A DNA stretch of 64,000 nucleotides from Paraburkholderia fungorum (GCF_900099835.1 NZ_FNKP01000001.1:2418001-2482000); one strand, 5' to 3'. Positions 1 to 8,638 are shown, numbered from the stretch's first letter. Program-made: numbers and translations. The notes: generated by a model from the sequence alone, not told the origin.

Positions 1-1308
1 ATGAAAAAAGGTTTTTACACCATCATGGCCGCGCAGTTTTTTTCGTCGCTGGCCGACAATGCGCTTCTGATCGCTGCTATCGCACTGCTGAAAGATCTTC
101 ACGCCCCGAACTGGATGACGCCGCTGCTCAAGCTGTTCTTCGTCCTGTCGTACGTCGTTCTTGCCGCGTTCGTCGGCGCTTTCGCAGATTCCCGTCCGAA
201 GGGCCACGTGATGTTCGTCACGAACACCATCAAGGTGCTCGGCTGCATCACGATGCTGGTCGGCGCTCATCCGCTGATTGCCTACGGTATCGTGGGTTTC
301 GGCGCGGCCGCGTACTCGCCCGCCAAGTACGGCATTCTCACCGAGCTTTTACCGCCTGACCGGCTGGTCGCCGCGAACGGCTGGATCGAAGGCACCACGG
401 TCGGCTCGATCATTCTCGGCACCGTGCTCGGCGGAGCGCTGATCAGTCCGCACATTGCCGCGCCGATCCTCCGGCAGCACATCCCCACGGTCAACACGCC
501 CGCCGAGGCGGCGATGCTGGTGATCATGGCGATCTATATCATCGCCGCACTTTTCAATCTGCGAATTCCCGATACCGGCGCGCGTTATCCGAAGCAGGAA
601 CGCGGCCCGATCAAGCTCGTCACCGATTTCGCCGACTGCTTCCTCGTGCTGTGGCGCGACAAGCTGGGCCAGATTTCGCTCGCCGTCACCACGCTGTTCT
701 GGGGCGCGGGCGCGACGCTGCAATTCATCGTGCTGAAGTGGGCCGAGGTGTCGCTGAACATGTCGCTTTCCGAGGCGGCGATCCTGCAGGCAGTCGTTGC
801 GGTCGGCGTCGCGGCGGGCGCGATCTTCGCCGCCTCGCGCGTACCGCTGAAGAAGTCGCTGTCCGTGTTGCCGGTCGGCATCATGATGGGGATCGCCGTA
901 ATGCTGATGGCGTTCTACACGCGCGATCTGTTCCCCGCGCACTGGGGCTTCTATTTCGGCCGCATGCACGTGCCGGGCTATCTGATCTTTGCGTATATTT
1001 TCCTGATGGTCGTCGGCGGCCTGTCGGGCTTCTTTGTCGTGCCGATGAACGCGCTGCTCCAGCATCGCGGGCACGTGTTGCTGTCGGCGGGACACTCGAT
1101 CGCCGTGCAGAATTTCAACGAAAATCTCTCGGTGCTGGTGATGCTGTGCCTGTACGCGGTGCTGGTGTGGCTCGACGTGCCGGTCACGGCGGTGATCGTG
1201 CTGTTCGGCACGTTCGTCTGCGTGATGATGTGGTTCGTGATGCGGCGCCACCAGGCCAACCAGCGCGCGTTCGACTCCGTCGCGCTGATCGGCGAAGCCA
1301 AGCACTGA
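1..1308 (+). CDS. lplT: Lysophospholipid transporter LplT-like MFS protein, copy 1
   Basis: This 435-residue, very hydrophobic protein resembles LplT, the inner-membrane MFS flippase that moves lysophospholipids (2-acyl-glycerophosphoethanolamine) to the cytoplasmic face for re-acylation. The strongest support is the block GAAAYSPAKYGILTELLP at residues 101-118, which closely matches the conserved loop of E. coli LplT, and the N-terminal region around SLADNALL (16-23). About twelve membrane segments can be traced. The E. coli acyltransferase partner Aas is not beside it here, so substrate assignment is by family only. The ATG is the first base of the window, so its promoter and ribosome site are out of view. 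thiD follows 70 bases downstream on the same strand. A close paralogue starts at 49607. Confidence 0.85.
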   Translation: MKKGFYTIMAAQFFSSLADNALLIAAIALLKDLHAPNWMTPLLKLFFVLSYVVLAAFVGAFADSRPKGHVMFVTNTIKVLGCITMLVGAHPLIAYGIVGFGAAAYSPAKYGILTELLPPDRLVAANGWIEGTTVGSIILGTVLGGALISPHIAAPILRQHIPTVNTPAEAAMLVIMAIYIIAALFNLRIPDTGARYPKQERGPIKLVTDFADCFLVLWRDKLGQISLAVTTLFWGAGATLQFIVLKWAEVSLNMSLSEAAILQAVVAVGVAAGAIFAASRVPLKKSLSVLPVGIMMGIAVMLMAFYTRDLFPAHWGFYFGRMHVPGYLIFAYIFLMVVGGLSGFFVVPMNALLQHRGHVLLSAGHSIAVQNFNENLSVLVMLCLYAVLVWLDVPVTAVIVLFGTFVCVMMWFVMRRHQANQRAFDSVALIGEAKH

Positions 1309-1378
1309 TACCGACACTGATCTGCGGCGGGCGAGCGCTCCACCGCGCGCCCGCGCCCTCTTTCCTCCTCGCTTGACC

Positions 1379-2185
1379 ATGACCCAACCGATTCCCAATG
1401 TGCTGACGATCGCCGGTTCCGATTCGGGCGGCGGCGCTGGCATTCAGGCCGATCTGAAGGCCTTCTCGGCGCTCGGCGCGTACGGTGCGAGCGTAATTAC
1501 TGCACTGACCGCGCAGAACACGCGCGGCGTGACCGCGATCCACGCGCCGGACCCGGACTTCATTACCGCGCAACTCGACGCCGTGTTCGACGATATCCGT
1601 ATCGATGCCGTGAAGATCGGCATGCTGGCGAACGCGCCGATCGCGCGTGCGGTCGCGGATGCGCTGCGCCGGCATAAACCGAAGCACGTCGTGCTCGATA
1701 CGGTGATGATTTCGAAGAGCAATCACGCGTTGCTGCTGCCGGACGCGGTCGCGGCGGTACGCGACGAATTGCTGCCGCTCGCCGACGTGCTGACGCCGAA
1801 TCTGCCGGAAGCGGCGGCGCTGCTCGGCGTGCAGGCGGCCGTCGACGAAGCCGGCATGGTCAAGCAAGGCGAAGCACTGCGCGCGCTCGGCGCCCGCGCG
1901 GTGCTGATGAAGGGCGGCCATCTGAGCGCGACGGACAGCCCGGACTGGCTGGTGCAGGACAGCGGCACGCTGCGCCTCGGCGGTCCGCGAGTGCCGGTGA
2001 AGAATACGCACGGCACGGGCTGCACGTTGTCGTCGGCGATTGCTGCGCTGATTCCGCAACGCGGCGATCTCGCGAGTGCGGTGGCGGATGCGAAGGTTTA
2101 TCTGACCGGCGCGCTACAGGCCAGCGATCTGCTCGACGTGGGGCACGGTGTTGGGCCGGTGCATCATTTTTACCGGTGGTGGTGA
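1379..2185 (+). CDS. thiD: Hydroxymethylpyrimidine/phosphomethylpyrimidine kinase
   Basis: ThiD phosphorylates 4-amino-5-hydroxymethyl-2-methylpyrimidine and then its monophosphate to the diphosphate used in thiamine synthesis. The 268-residue protein has the family opening TIAGSDSGGGAGIQADLK near the N-terminus and the ribokinase-type anion-hole motif NTHGTGCTLSSA near the C-terminus, with the conserved Cys. Length is usual for ThiD. I chose the ATG at 1379; an in-frame TTG two codons earlier is possible but adds nothing conserved. No clear Shine-Dalgarno is visible, so it may be translated from the lplT transcript. No TPP riboswitch was recognised upstream and no other thi gene is in the window. 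Confidence 0.93.
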   Translation: MTQPIPNVLTIAGSDSGGGAGIQADLKAFSALGAYGASVITALTAQNTRGVTAIHAPDPDFITAQLDAVFDDIRIDAVKIGMLANAPIARAVADALRRHKPKHVVLDTVMISKSNHALLLPDAVAAVRDELLPLADVLTPNLPEAAALLGVQAAVDEAGMVKQGEALRALGARAVLMKGGHLSATDSPDWLVQDSGTLRLGGPRVPVKNTHGTGCTLSSAIAALIPQRGDLASAVADAKVYLTGALQASDLLDVGHGVGPVHHFYRWW

Positions 2186-2204
2186 GCGGCGGGTCGGCCC
2201 CACG

Positions 2205-3263
2205 TCACTTTCCCGGCTTTGCCGCGTAGTTCCGCGCCATTTCCGGCCACTCGTCCGGCACGATAAAACCGCGCGAGCGCTCGATCAGATTGCCCGCATC
2301 GTCGTCGGTAAAGGCGACGACCATTGCCGGTCCATGATGATGCGGAATCTGCCCGGCGAGGGTTTGTGCATCGACGTAACGCGAAGCAGCAGGTCCGTCA
2401 CTTTCTGATTGCGGCTCGTTCTGGTCATCGAGCTCGACACGCCTCGGCGCGAGCCACTCCAGACGCGGCAATTGCCGCCACTTGCGCGCATGCTCCGCGG
2501 CAAAATCCGGCCAGTCGCTGCGCGTGACCCACCAGCCACGACCATGCGCGGGATCGAGTTCAGCCGGACCTGCCGGCGTTTCGCCATGCCGGTAGAACAG
2601 CCAGCCTTTGATGAACATCTGCGGCGTCCACGGCCCTGGATGGCCGACCGACGCGAACTCCTCGCGCGCGCTCAACGGCAACTGATGATCCAGCAAATGC
2701 GCGAGCTTGAGATCGAACCGGTCTTTCAGATTCGGGCCGACGTAGTCCGCCAGACGGGCCGTCGATTGCGTATTCGCATCGCCCGCGTGCAGATAGCACT
2801 TCACCGCCAGCTCCCAATGCAAGCGCGCGCCCTGTTGCGTCTGCAGAAGGAAATCGCATTCGCCGAGCGTGACGCCCGCGCGCCGCAACGGCACACCGGC
2901 CGCGATCAGCCGCGCCGCCGGGCCATGTTGCAGAAACCAGCCGAGCAGCCACTCGGCATAGCGGCCAAGACGGGTCATGCGGGTCGCCGCCAGATCGCGA
3001 TGCAACGCGTGCGGCGCGGCGTCGAGAGTGCGTAGCCAGTCGGCGGTGGCGTGAAGTTGCTGGGGTGTTTCAGATGCACTCGCGAGTGCGCCAGTCGGCG
3101 GTTGCGGACGCAACAGGTCGGCGCTGAGAAGCAGCCACGCGAGATCGCGTACGACCTTATCGCGCAACCTGGCAAGCAGCGTATCAAGCAGCGCGCCCGG
3201 ATAAGCGGACGTGGCGGGCGTATCGACACCCGCCGCCTCAGTTCTGGTCCCGCCGCCGCTCAT
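2205..3263 (-). CDS. DUF1853 family protein
   Basis: This 352-residue protein matches my recollection of the DUF1853 family, which is common in beta- and gamma-proteobacteria and has no established function. Recognisable parts are an R-L-G-R-Y-A-E-W-L-L motif and an E-C-D-F-L-L...HWELAVK segment; an acidic pair followed by E-x-x-x-K is reminiscent of PD-(D/E)xK nucleases, but that is only a suggestion. The ATG at 3263 shares its first base with the TGA of the upstream uracil-DNA glycosylase gene (TGATG), which implies translational coupling and fixes the start better than a longer in-frame opening 24 codons upstream. It is the last gene of the tsaB-rimI-udg operon and converges on thiD. Confidence 0.75.
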   Translation of the reverse strand: MSGGGTRTEAAGVDTPATSAYPGALLDTLLARLRDKVVRDLAWLLLSADLLRPQPPTGALASASETPQQLHATADWLRTLDAAPHALHRDLAATRMTRLGRYAEWLLGWFLQHGPAARLIAAGVPLRRAGVTLGECDFLLQTQQGARLHWELAVKCYLHAGDANTQSTARLADYVGPNLKDRFDLKLAHLLDHQLPLSAREEFASVGHPGPWTPQMFIKGWLFYRHGETPAGPAELDPAHGRGWWVTRSDWPDFAAEHARKWRQLPRLEWLAPRRVELDDQNEPQSESDGPAASRYVDAQTLAGQIPHHHGPAMVVAFTDDDAGNLIERSRGFIVPDEWPEMARNYAAKPGK

Positions 3264-4483
3264 CACTCTGACTGGTTCGACGCTTCGCCGCCCGCTGCGC
3301 GCCATGTATCGCGGGCGAGACACAGGTCGGCCCATGCCTTGGCCTTGTCGGGCAGACTGCGCAGCAGATACGCCGGGTGATAAGTGACGATCACCGGGAC
3401 GCCTTCATACTCGTGCACACGGCCGCGCAGCGACGAAATGCTGGCGGTGGTCTTCAGCAGACTCTGCGCGGCAAAACGGCCGAGCGCGACGATCAGCTTC
3501 GGCTTGACCAGCGACACCTGGCGTTGCAGATACGGCTCGCAACGCGCGACCTCATCGGGCTCGGGATTGCGGTTGCCGGGCGGCCGGCACTTGATCACGT
3601 TTGCGATGTACACGTTGGTGTCGCGCGCGAGGGTCAGCGAACGCAACATGCTGTCGAGCAGCTTGCCCGCCTGGCCGACGAACGGCTCACCCTGACGATC
3701 CTCGTTTTCGCCCGGCGCTTCGCCGATCAGCATCCAGTCGGCACCACGATCGCCTACGCCGAACACGGTGTTCGTGCGCTTTTCGCACAGACGGCAAAGC
3801 TGGCAGTTTGCGACACGCTCGCTCAACGCATCCCAGTCGAGGGTCTGGATGGCGGGCAGCGCCGGCTTTTCGGCTCGCGCTTCCGACTGCGGATGGGCGG
3901 GGAGATCGTCGAACCACGCGAAATCGTCGTCCGGCGGAGCGTCGAAGGATGACGGTTCGGGCTCGGGTGAACGGGATTGCGGTGCTGGCTGCGACGAGGT
4001 TTGCGACGGCGAAGCGGCTCGCTGCTGCTGAATGGTTTGCGGCTCGGGAACTGCCTGACGTGGTGCTGCGGGTTGAACCTGTTGCTGCGCCTGGGTGGAT
4101 TCCGCTTCCGGTCGAGATTCGCGTGCGGGCTGAGACTCGGGTGCAGGCGAATGTTGAACCGGTTGCGCAACTTGGTGTTCAGACTCCGACGGCAGAGGAC
4201 GCCCGGACACAGTGCGATGCTCAGCGGACGTCTGAATGTCGGACGCAGCCTGAATCCGCTGCGCGGGTTGCTGCATCGGCTGCGACCCGGCAGCTTGCAC
4301 CTGCCGCACGTTACCGGGCGCCTGCGTCACCGCACGCTCAACTCCAGCGTCGTCAGCCTGCGCCACCTGAGCGGCTACGGCGCCCTCTCCGGCTTCGTCG
4401 CCCGCCTGCTGCGCAGCCATCCCGCGACGCACCCACAGCGGGGCCAGCCCGAACTCTTCCAGTACCGATTCATGCAGCGCCAT
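3263..4483 (-). CDS. Uracil-DNA glycosylase, family 4 type (Fe-S), with long N-terminal tail
   Basis: Family 4 uracil-DNA glycosylases excise uracil from DNA and carry a 4Fe-4S cluster. The catalytic domain occupies about residues 215-400: a CQLCRLC cluster at 227-233, the active-site block GEAPGENEDRQGEPF near 254, a second cysteine pair in KCRPPGNRNPEPDEVARC, and the HPAYLLR motif. The protein is about 406 residues, while the usual core is around 200-250. The excess is a tail at roughly 25-210 rich in Gln, Pro, Glu, Ser and Ala, likely disordered. A short conserved-looking opening (LEEFGLAPLWVRR) precedes the tail. The start at 4483 overlaps the 3' end of rimI by 14 bases; six further upstream in-frame codons exist but look non-coding. 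Confidence 0.88.
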   Translation of the reverse strand: MALHESVLEEFGLAPLWVRRGMAAQQAGDEAGEGAVAAQVAQADDAGVERAVTQAPGNVRQVQAAGSQPMQQPAQRIQAASDIQTSAEHRTVSGRPLPSESEHQVAQPVQHSPAPESQPARESRPEAESTQAQQQVQPAAPRQAVPEPQTIQQQRAASPSQTSSQPAPQSRSPEPEPSSFDAPPDDDFAWFDDLPAHPQSEARAEKPALPAIQTLDWDALSERVANCQLCRLCEKRTNTVFGVGDRGADWMLIGEAPGENEDRQGEPFVGQAGKLLDSMLRSLTLARDTNVYIANVIKCRPPGNRNPEPDEVARCEPYLQRQVSLVKPKLIVALGRFAAQSLLKTTASISSLRGRVHEYEGVPVIVTYHPAYLLRSLPDKAKAWADLCLARDTWRAAGGEASNQSE

Positions 4484-4964
4484 CTGCGCCCTCCGTGGCA
4501 AACGAGAAACGCATCACGATGGCGTCCTCCCGGCTGCGATGCCGCGCCGGATAGTAGTTCTTGCGCCGGCCGATCGATGCAAAGCCAAAGCGCTCATAAA
4601 GCCGGATCGCCCGATGATTGGACGGCCGCACTTCCAGCAGCAGCCCTTCGAGTTTTTCCGCGCGCGTGATGCGCACCGCCTCACGCAGCAGCGTAAGCCC
4701 CGCGCCCGCCCCCTGCGCATGCGGCGCCACGCACAGATTCAGCAGATGCATTTCATCGACGACCGGCATCAACACGCAATAGCCGATCAGGCTCCCCGTG
4801 ACGTGTCGCAGACAGACGCCGAAATAGCCGTTGCGCAGCGAATCGCCGAAATTGCCGCGGCTCCACGGAAACTCATAAGCGATTTTTTCGATGGCCGCGA
4901 CCTCGTCCAGATCGCCTTCGGTCATCGGCGACATGTAGCGGTCGGCGAGCAGCACGCCGCTCAT
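4470..4964 (-). CDS. rimI: Ribosomal-protein-alanine N-acetyltransferase
   Basis: This 164-residue GNAT-fold protein matches RimI, which acetylates the N-terminal alanine of ribosomal protein S18. The order of motifs is typical: an early AAIEKIAYEFPWSRGNF region (the E-x-x-x-x-x-P-W signature), a central LLNLCVAP strand, the acetyl-CoA loop QGAGAGLTLL, and the C-terminal EVRPSNHRAIRLYERFGF segment followed by RKNYYP. Its ATG overlaps the tsaB stop by four bases (ATGA), so the two are probably translationally coupled. The tsaB-rimI pairing is widespread in proteobacteria and supports the assignment. Confidence 0.93.
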   Translation of the reverse strand: MSGVLLADRYMSPMTEGDLDEVAAIEKIAYEFPWSRGNFGDSLRNGYFGVCLRHVTGSLIGYCVLMPVVDEMHLLNLCVAPHAQGAGAGLTLLREAVRITRAEKLEGLLLEVRPSNHRAIRLYERFGFASIGRRKNYYPARHRSREDAIVMRFSFATEGADGAA

Positions 4965-5863
4965 TGCCCGCCCTCGCCGCCCGGTGCCACATGCGATGCC
5001 CCTTGAGATGCCGCCTGCGGCGCTTCATGAGGTACACGGTGATCCGGCGCGCGAGGTGCAGTTTGGGGCGCTTCCTGGACCGATCCGGCAGCCAGCGCGG
5101 CCTGTTCAGCCTTGGCGGCTTTGTCCGCCATCCGCTCCGCCGTGGTTTGCGCGACTTTGTCGCGCACATACTCGGGCGCCGCCTGATGGGCCGGGACCGT
5201 GCGGCCGGCGCGAAACGCGCGCAGCGCGGCGTGCGCGAGCGGCAGCGCATGCGGCAACGCCTCGGCATCGACCGTTCGCGCGGCGGCGACCGCCGGCAAA
5301 CGCGCGCCGAAAGCCGCCGCCGCGTTGCCGGCCAGCGTAAAGGGCACGCCGGGCAATACCAGCTTGTCAGGTGCATCGAGGGAGGCCGATTGAACCGTCC
5401 GCCATTCGCGTTGGGTGGCGTCCCATTCGTAGTCGGCCCAATAGATTTCGTCCATGCGCGCATCGAGCGCGGCAAGCACGCGCGTCGCGGACGGATCGCG
5501 CAGGCGGGCGCTCTCCGCACAAGCCAGCAGCGTGCTGACCGGCACCACCGGCAGATTCAGGCCGAACGCGAGGCCCTGAGCGACACCCGTTGCCGTCCGC
5601 AAGCCGGTAAACGAGCCGGGACCGGAACCGAAAGCGATCGCATCGCAATCGGCCAAGGCAAGGCCGGCTTCGTCGAACAGTTCGCGGGTGGCGGGCAGCA
5701 GGCGCGTGCTGGAGACTGCGCCGGTCCGCTCGTGACGAACCCAGATGCGAGGTTCGGCGGAAGTCACGCCGGCAGCGTCGGCGTTGGCGGCAGTGACGGA
5801 CAGAAGCGCCACCGAACAGAATTCGGTCGACGTATCGAGGGCAAGGAGCACAGTTTGAGTCAT
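4961..5863 (-). CDS. tsaB: tRNA t6A biosynthesis protein TsaB
   Basis: TsaB is the ASKHA-fold partner of TsaD in making N6-threonylcarbamoyladenosine at position 37 of ANN-decoding tRNAs. The N-terminus has the family signature LALDTSTEFCSVAL, and GSGPGSFTGLR appears near residue 80. The protein is about 300 residues, longer than the roughly 230 of E. coli TsaB; the extra length is an Ala/Gln/Pro-rich C-terminal tail after about residue 225. I chose the ATG at 5863 because the family signature begins directly after it; an upstream in-frame GTG seven codons earlier is less likely. It leads the overlapping operon tsaB-rimI-udg-DUF1853 and is divergent from the acyl-CoA-binding protein gene. Confidence 0.92.
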   Translation of the reverse strand: MTQTVLLALDTSTEFCSVALLSVTAANADAAGVTSAEPRIWVRHERTGAVSSTRLLPATRELFDEAGLALADCDAIAFGSGPGSFTGLRTATGVAQGLAFGLNLPVVPVSTLLACAESARLRDPSATRVLAALDARMDEIYWADYEWDATQREWRTVQSASLDAPDKLVLPGVPFTLAGNAAAAFGARLPAVAAARTVDAEALPHALPLAHAALRAFRAGRTVPAHQAAPEYVRDKVAQTTAERMADKAAKAEQAALAAGSVQEAPQTAPRAPDHRVPHEAPQAASQGASHVAPGGEGGQ

Positions 5864-6045
5864 GGACGATATTGTAATCGGCACGGCGCGTGCAAATGTG
5901 GTTTGGCTCGCCCTCGCGTTGAAACCCGGCGGCCGATGTCTGGCGATGTTTGGAATAGGCTCTCGGCCCGCCAGCGGCGTCCAGTTGTTATGATCGTCAA
6001 CCCGATCTCAACCAACCCGATCCCGCCCGGCGGGCGAAAACGACA

Positions 6046-6315
6046 ATGACAGACATCGATACCCAGTTCGCAAAAGCCCACGAAGAAGTCCAGCAATTGC
6101 CGGAGCGTCCGGGCAACCTCACGTTGCTGCGCCTGTACGCGCTCTACAAACAGTCCACCAAGGGCGACGTGCATGGCGACAAGCCGGGCTTTACCGACAT
6201 CGTCGGCAAATACAAGTACGACGCGTGGGCCGCCCTCAAGGGCACCGATCAGGACGCCGCGAAGCAGCAATACGTCGAACTCGTCGAATCGCTGAAAAGC
6301 GGTACCGCAGCCTGA
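6046..6315 (+). CDS. Acyl-CoA-binding protein (ACBP)
   Basis: A complete 89-residue stand-alone ACBP. It carries the family's helix-2 signature LYALYKQSTKGDV around residues 30-42, PGFTD at about 47, and KYKYDAWAALKG at about 54-65, which hold the Tyr and Lys residues that bind the acyl-CoA head group in characterised ACBPs. ACBPs bind medium and long acyl-CoA esters in the cytosol as a pool and carrier. They are universal in eukaryotes but patchy in bacteria, and are regular in Burkholderiales. The gene stands alone, divergent from tsaB, and is followed by a 10-bp GC-rich hairpin (6341-6373). Confidence 0.93.
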   Translation: MTDIDTQFAKAHEEVQQLPERPGNLTLLRLYALYKQSTKGDVHGDKPGFTDIVGKYKYDAWAALKGTDQDAAKQQYVELVESLKSGTAA

Positions 6316-6812
6316 GCAGGCCCAAGCCTGATTAGTGCCGGCACGCTCGCCGCGGCAGCCGCCGCGAGCGTGCGACCAGCTGACGCAGCTGTCCGCCCAG
6401 GCACCCGCCCCGCTGGCAGCCGCCGCGCCACCCTATATGTCTTTTTCGTTAAGAAAACTCCTAAGAGTGGCGCAGTGCAACAAAAGCCTATACAATGCTG
6501 CCTGCGCTTCACTGCTTTGCCCCGCTTTCTTTAGCGGCCTTTGCGGCGCAGCGCCTCGTAGCGTTTAGCTCCAATCCAGTTTAGAACCTGTCCCCTCCTG
6601 CCTAGCCCCCTACGGGCGATCATGTCCCAGGCTGGCGGCACGCCGTGTTGGCATGTCGCATCCGATACAGCTTCTAACAAAAAGCTCGCCTTCATTGTCG
6701 CGAGCTGCCCCCGTTTTTCGATTTGCTCGCTGCTTCTTTGCTCGCTGAATCCGACGACTTGGGTATGCCGATTGGCGCCGACGTTTTAATTCCCTGTGTA
6801 CCAAGGATTCTC
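6316..6812 (+). other. Long intergenic region / probable 5' leader of the RNA helicase gene
   Basis: No open frame here looks like a gene. Directly after the ACBP stop lies a perfect 10-bp inverted repeat (GCACGCTCGC, 6341-6350, with its complement at 6364-6373) without a T-run. A TACAAT -10-like hexamer lies at 6491-6496 with no good -35. If transcription starts near 6503, the helicase mRNA would have an untranslated leader of about 310 bases. Confidence 0.45.
6490..6496 (+). promoter_or_regulatory. Candidate -10 element upstream of the RNA helicase gene
   Basis: The bases TATACAAT (6489-6496) give a good sigma70 -10 match in an otherwise GC-rich setting. No convincing -35 hexamer is found at 16-18 bases spacing, so the call is weak. 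Confidence 0.3.
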
Positions 6813-8456
6813 ATGACTTCGAGCAACACCTCCAGCCCGTTGAACGCCATCGCCGATCAGGCACTCGGTCTCGCCGACGCTCCCGAACAAGCAGCAGCCG
6901 CTGCTGTCGCTCCGGAAGCCGTTGTCGCTGAAGCCGCAGTCCCGACCGGCCCGACGTTCGCGTCGCTTGGTCTCTCCGCGGATGTCGTCTCCGCGCTGAC
7001 CGCAGCTGGTTACCAGAACCCGACGCCGGTTCAGCAACGCGCTATCCCGGCTGGTATCGCCGGCCGCGATCTGCTGGTGTCGAGCCCGACTGGTTCGGGT
7101 AAGACCGCTGCGTTCATGCTGCCCGCTATCGAACGTTTCTCGCAACTGCAAAAGGCGCAAGCCAGCCAGCCGCGCGAGCCGCGTCCGGCCGACGGCGCCC
7201 GCAACACTCGCCGTCCGCAACCGGTTGCACGTCCGACCATGCTGGTTCTGACGCCGACCCGCGAACTCGCGATGCAGGTCACGACCGCTGCTGCCACGTA
7301 CGGCAAGCACCTCAAGCGCCTGCGCACCGTCAGCATTCTGGGCGGCGTCGCTTACGGTCAACAGCTGATGCTGCTGGCGAAGAACCCGGAAATCCTGGTT
7401 GCTACGCCGGGCCGTCTGATCGACCACCTCGAACGTGGCCGTATCGACCTGTCGCAACTGCAGATTCTCGTGCTCGACGAAGCTGACCGCATGCTCGACA
7501 TGGGCTTCATCGAAGACATCGAAACGATCGTCGCCGCTACGCCGGCTACCCGTCAAACGATGCTGTTCTCGGCCACGCTCGACGGCAAGATCGGTTCGCT
7601 GACGGGCCGTCTGCTGAAAGATCCGGAACGTATCGAGATCGTTCAACGCCTCGAACAACGTACCAACATCGCGCAAACCGTTCACTACGTTGACGACCGC
7701 GATCACAAGGATCGTCTGCTCGACCATCTGCTGCGTGACGAAGGCCTCGACCAGGCTATCGTCTTCACGGCAACCAAGATGGACGCCGACCAACTGGCAG
7801 GCCGTCTTGCCGACGCCGGTTTCGAATCGGCTGCCCTGCACGGCGATCTGCCGCAAGGCGCGCGTAACCGCACCATCAAGGCACTGCGCGAGCGTCGCGT
7901 TCGCGTGCTGGTCGCAACGGACGTCGCGGCTCGTGGTATCGACATTCCGGGCATCACGCACGTGTTCAACTACGACCTGCCGAAGTTCGCTGAAGACTAC
8001 GTGCACCGTATCGGCCGTACCGGCCGTGCTGGCCGCTCGGGTATCGCAGTGAGCCTCGTGCATCACGCCGAGCAAGGCGCGCTCAAGCGCATCGAGCGTT
8101 TCGTGCGTACCCCGTTGCCGGTCAACGTCGTTGAAGGCTTCGAGCCGCGCAAGTCGGCTCCGTCGGGTAATGGCCGTCCTGGCTTTGGCGGCCGCGGCCG
8201 TCCGGGCGGTGGCAATGGCGGTGGCCGTCGCTTCGGTAGCGGTTCGGGCAAGCCGGCTGGTAACGGCGGCGGTGCGCGCAGCGGTAGCGGCGGTGGCAAT
8301 GGCGGCGGCTGGGCTGGCAAGTCGGCTGGCGGCGGTTCGCGTGAAGGCGGCGGCGGCTTCGGCGGCGGTTCGCGTGAAGGTTACGGCGGTTCGCGTGACG
8401 GCGGCTACGGCGCACGCCGCAGCGACGGCCCGCGTACGGCTCGTCGCGGCAGCTAA
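6813..8456 (+). CDS. rhlE: DEAD-box ATP-dependent RNA helicase, RhlE-like
   Basis: A 547-residue DEAD-box RNA helicase. In order: the Q-motif (FASLGLSADVV...TPVQQRAIP, about 48-75), Walker A SPTGSGKT (about 91-98), PTRELAMQV, DEAD at about 222-225, the SAT motif, and motif VI HRIGRTGRAGRSG. After about residue 447 comes a roughly 100-residue Gly/Arg/Ser tail with repeated GGSREG and GGGNGGG units, typical of RNA-binding RGG-like tails in RhlE proteins of this group. An N-terminal Ala/Glu-rich stretch precedes the core. The ATG at 6813 is preceded by AAGGA at good spacing. Likely roles are ribosome assembly or mRNA decay; the exact substrate cannot be read from sequence. Confidence 0.9.
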   Translation: MTSSNTSSPLNAIADQALGLADAPEQAAAAAVAPEAVVAEAAVPTGPTFASLGLSADVVSALTAAGYQNPTPVQQRAIPAGIAGRDLLVSSPTGSGKTAAFMLPAIERFSQLQKAQASQPREPRPADGARNTRRPQPVARPTMLVLTPTRELAMQVTTAAATYGKHLKRLRTVSILGGVAYGQQLMLLAKNPEILVATPGRLIDHLERGRIDLSQLQILVLDEADRMLDMGFIEDIETIVAATPATRQTMLFSATLDGKIGSLTGRLLKDPERIEIVQRLEQRTNIAQTVHYVDDRDHKDRLLDHLLRDEGLDQAIVFTATKMDADQLAGRLADAGFESAALHGDLPQGARNRTIKALRERRVRVLVATDVAARGIDIPGITHVFNYDLPKFAEDYVHRIGRTGRAGRSGIAVSLVHHAEQGALKRIERFVRTPLPVNVVEGFEPRKSAPSGNGRPGFGGRGRPGGGNGGGRRFGSGSGKPAGNGGGARSGSGGGNGGGWAGKSAGGGSREGGGGFGGGSREGYGGSRDGGYGARRSDGPRTARRGS

Positions 8457-8567
8457 GTGACGTAGATGGCACGCATGCCCTCGCGGCGTGCGGCATGTTG
8501 CGTAGCAGTACAGCAATCAGCCAGAAAATGACCCGGACGGCCTCTTCGCCGTCCGTCAGTCGGAAGA

Positions 8568-8595
8568 AACCGGTGCTCAGGCGCCGGTTTTTTTT
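8568..8595 (+). terminator. Rho-independent terminator after rhlE
   Basis: A 9-bp stem (AACCGGTGC with GCGCCGGTT, one G-U pair) closes a TCAG loop and runs into eight Ts. Confidence 0.85.
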
Positions 8596-8624
8596 CGTCT
8601 GTACTCGCCGTCGCGCCGGCCAAC

Positions 8625-8638
8625 CGTGAAATTTCACG
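8625..8638. promoter_or_regulatory. Perfect 14-bp palindrome upstream of aceA
   Basis: CGTGAAATTTCACG is a perfect inverted repeat with no loop, the shape of a dimeric repressor operator. It lies between the rhlE terminator and the aceA promoter, about 120 bases upstream of the predicted -35. No regulator can be named for it. Confidence 0.45.
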
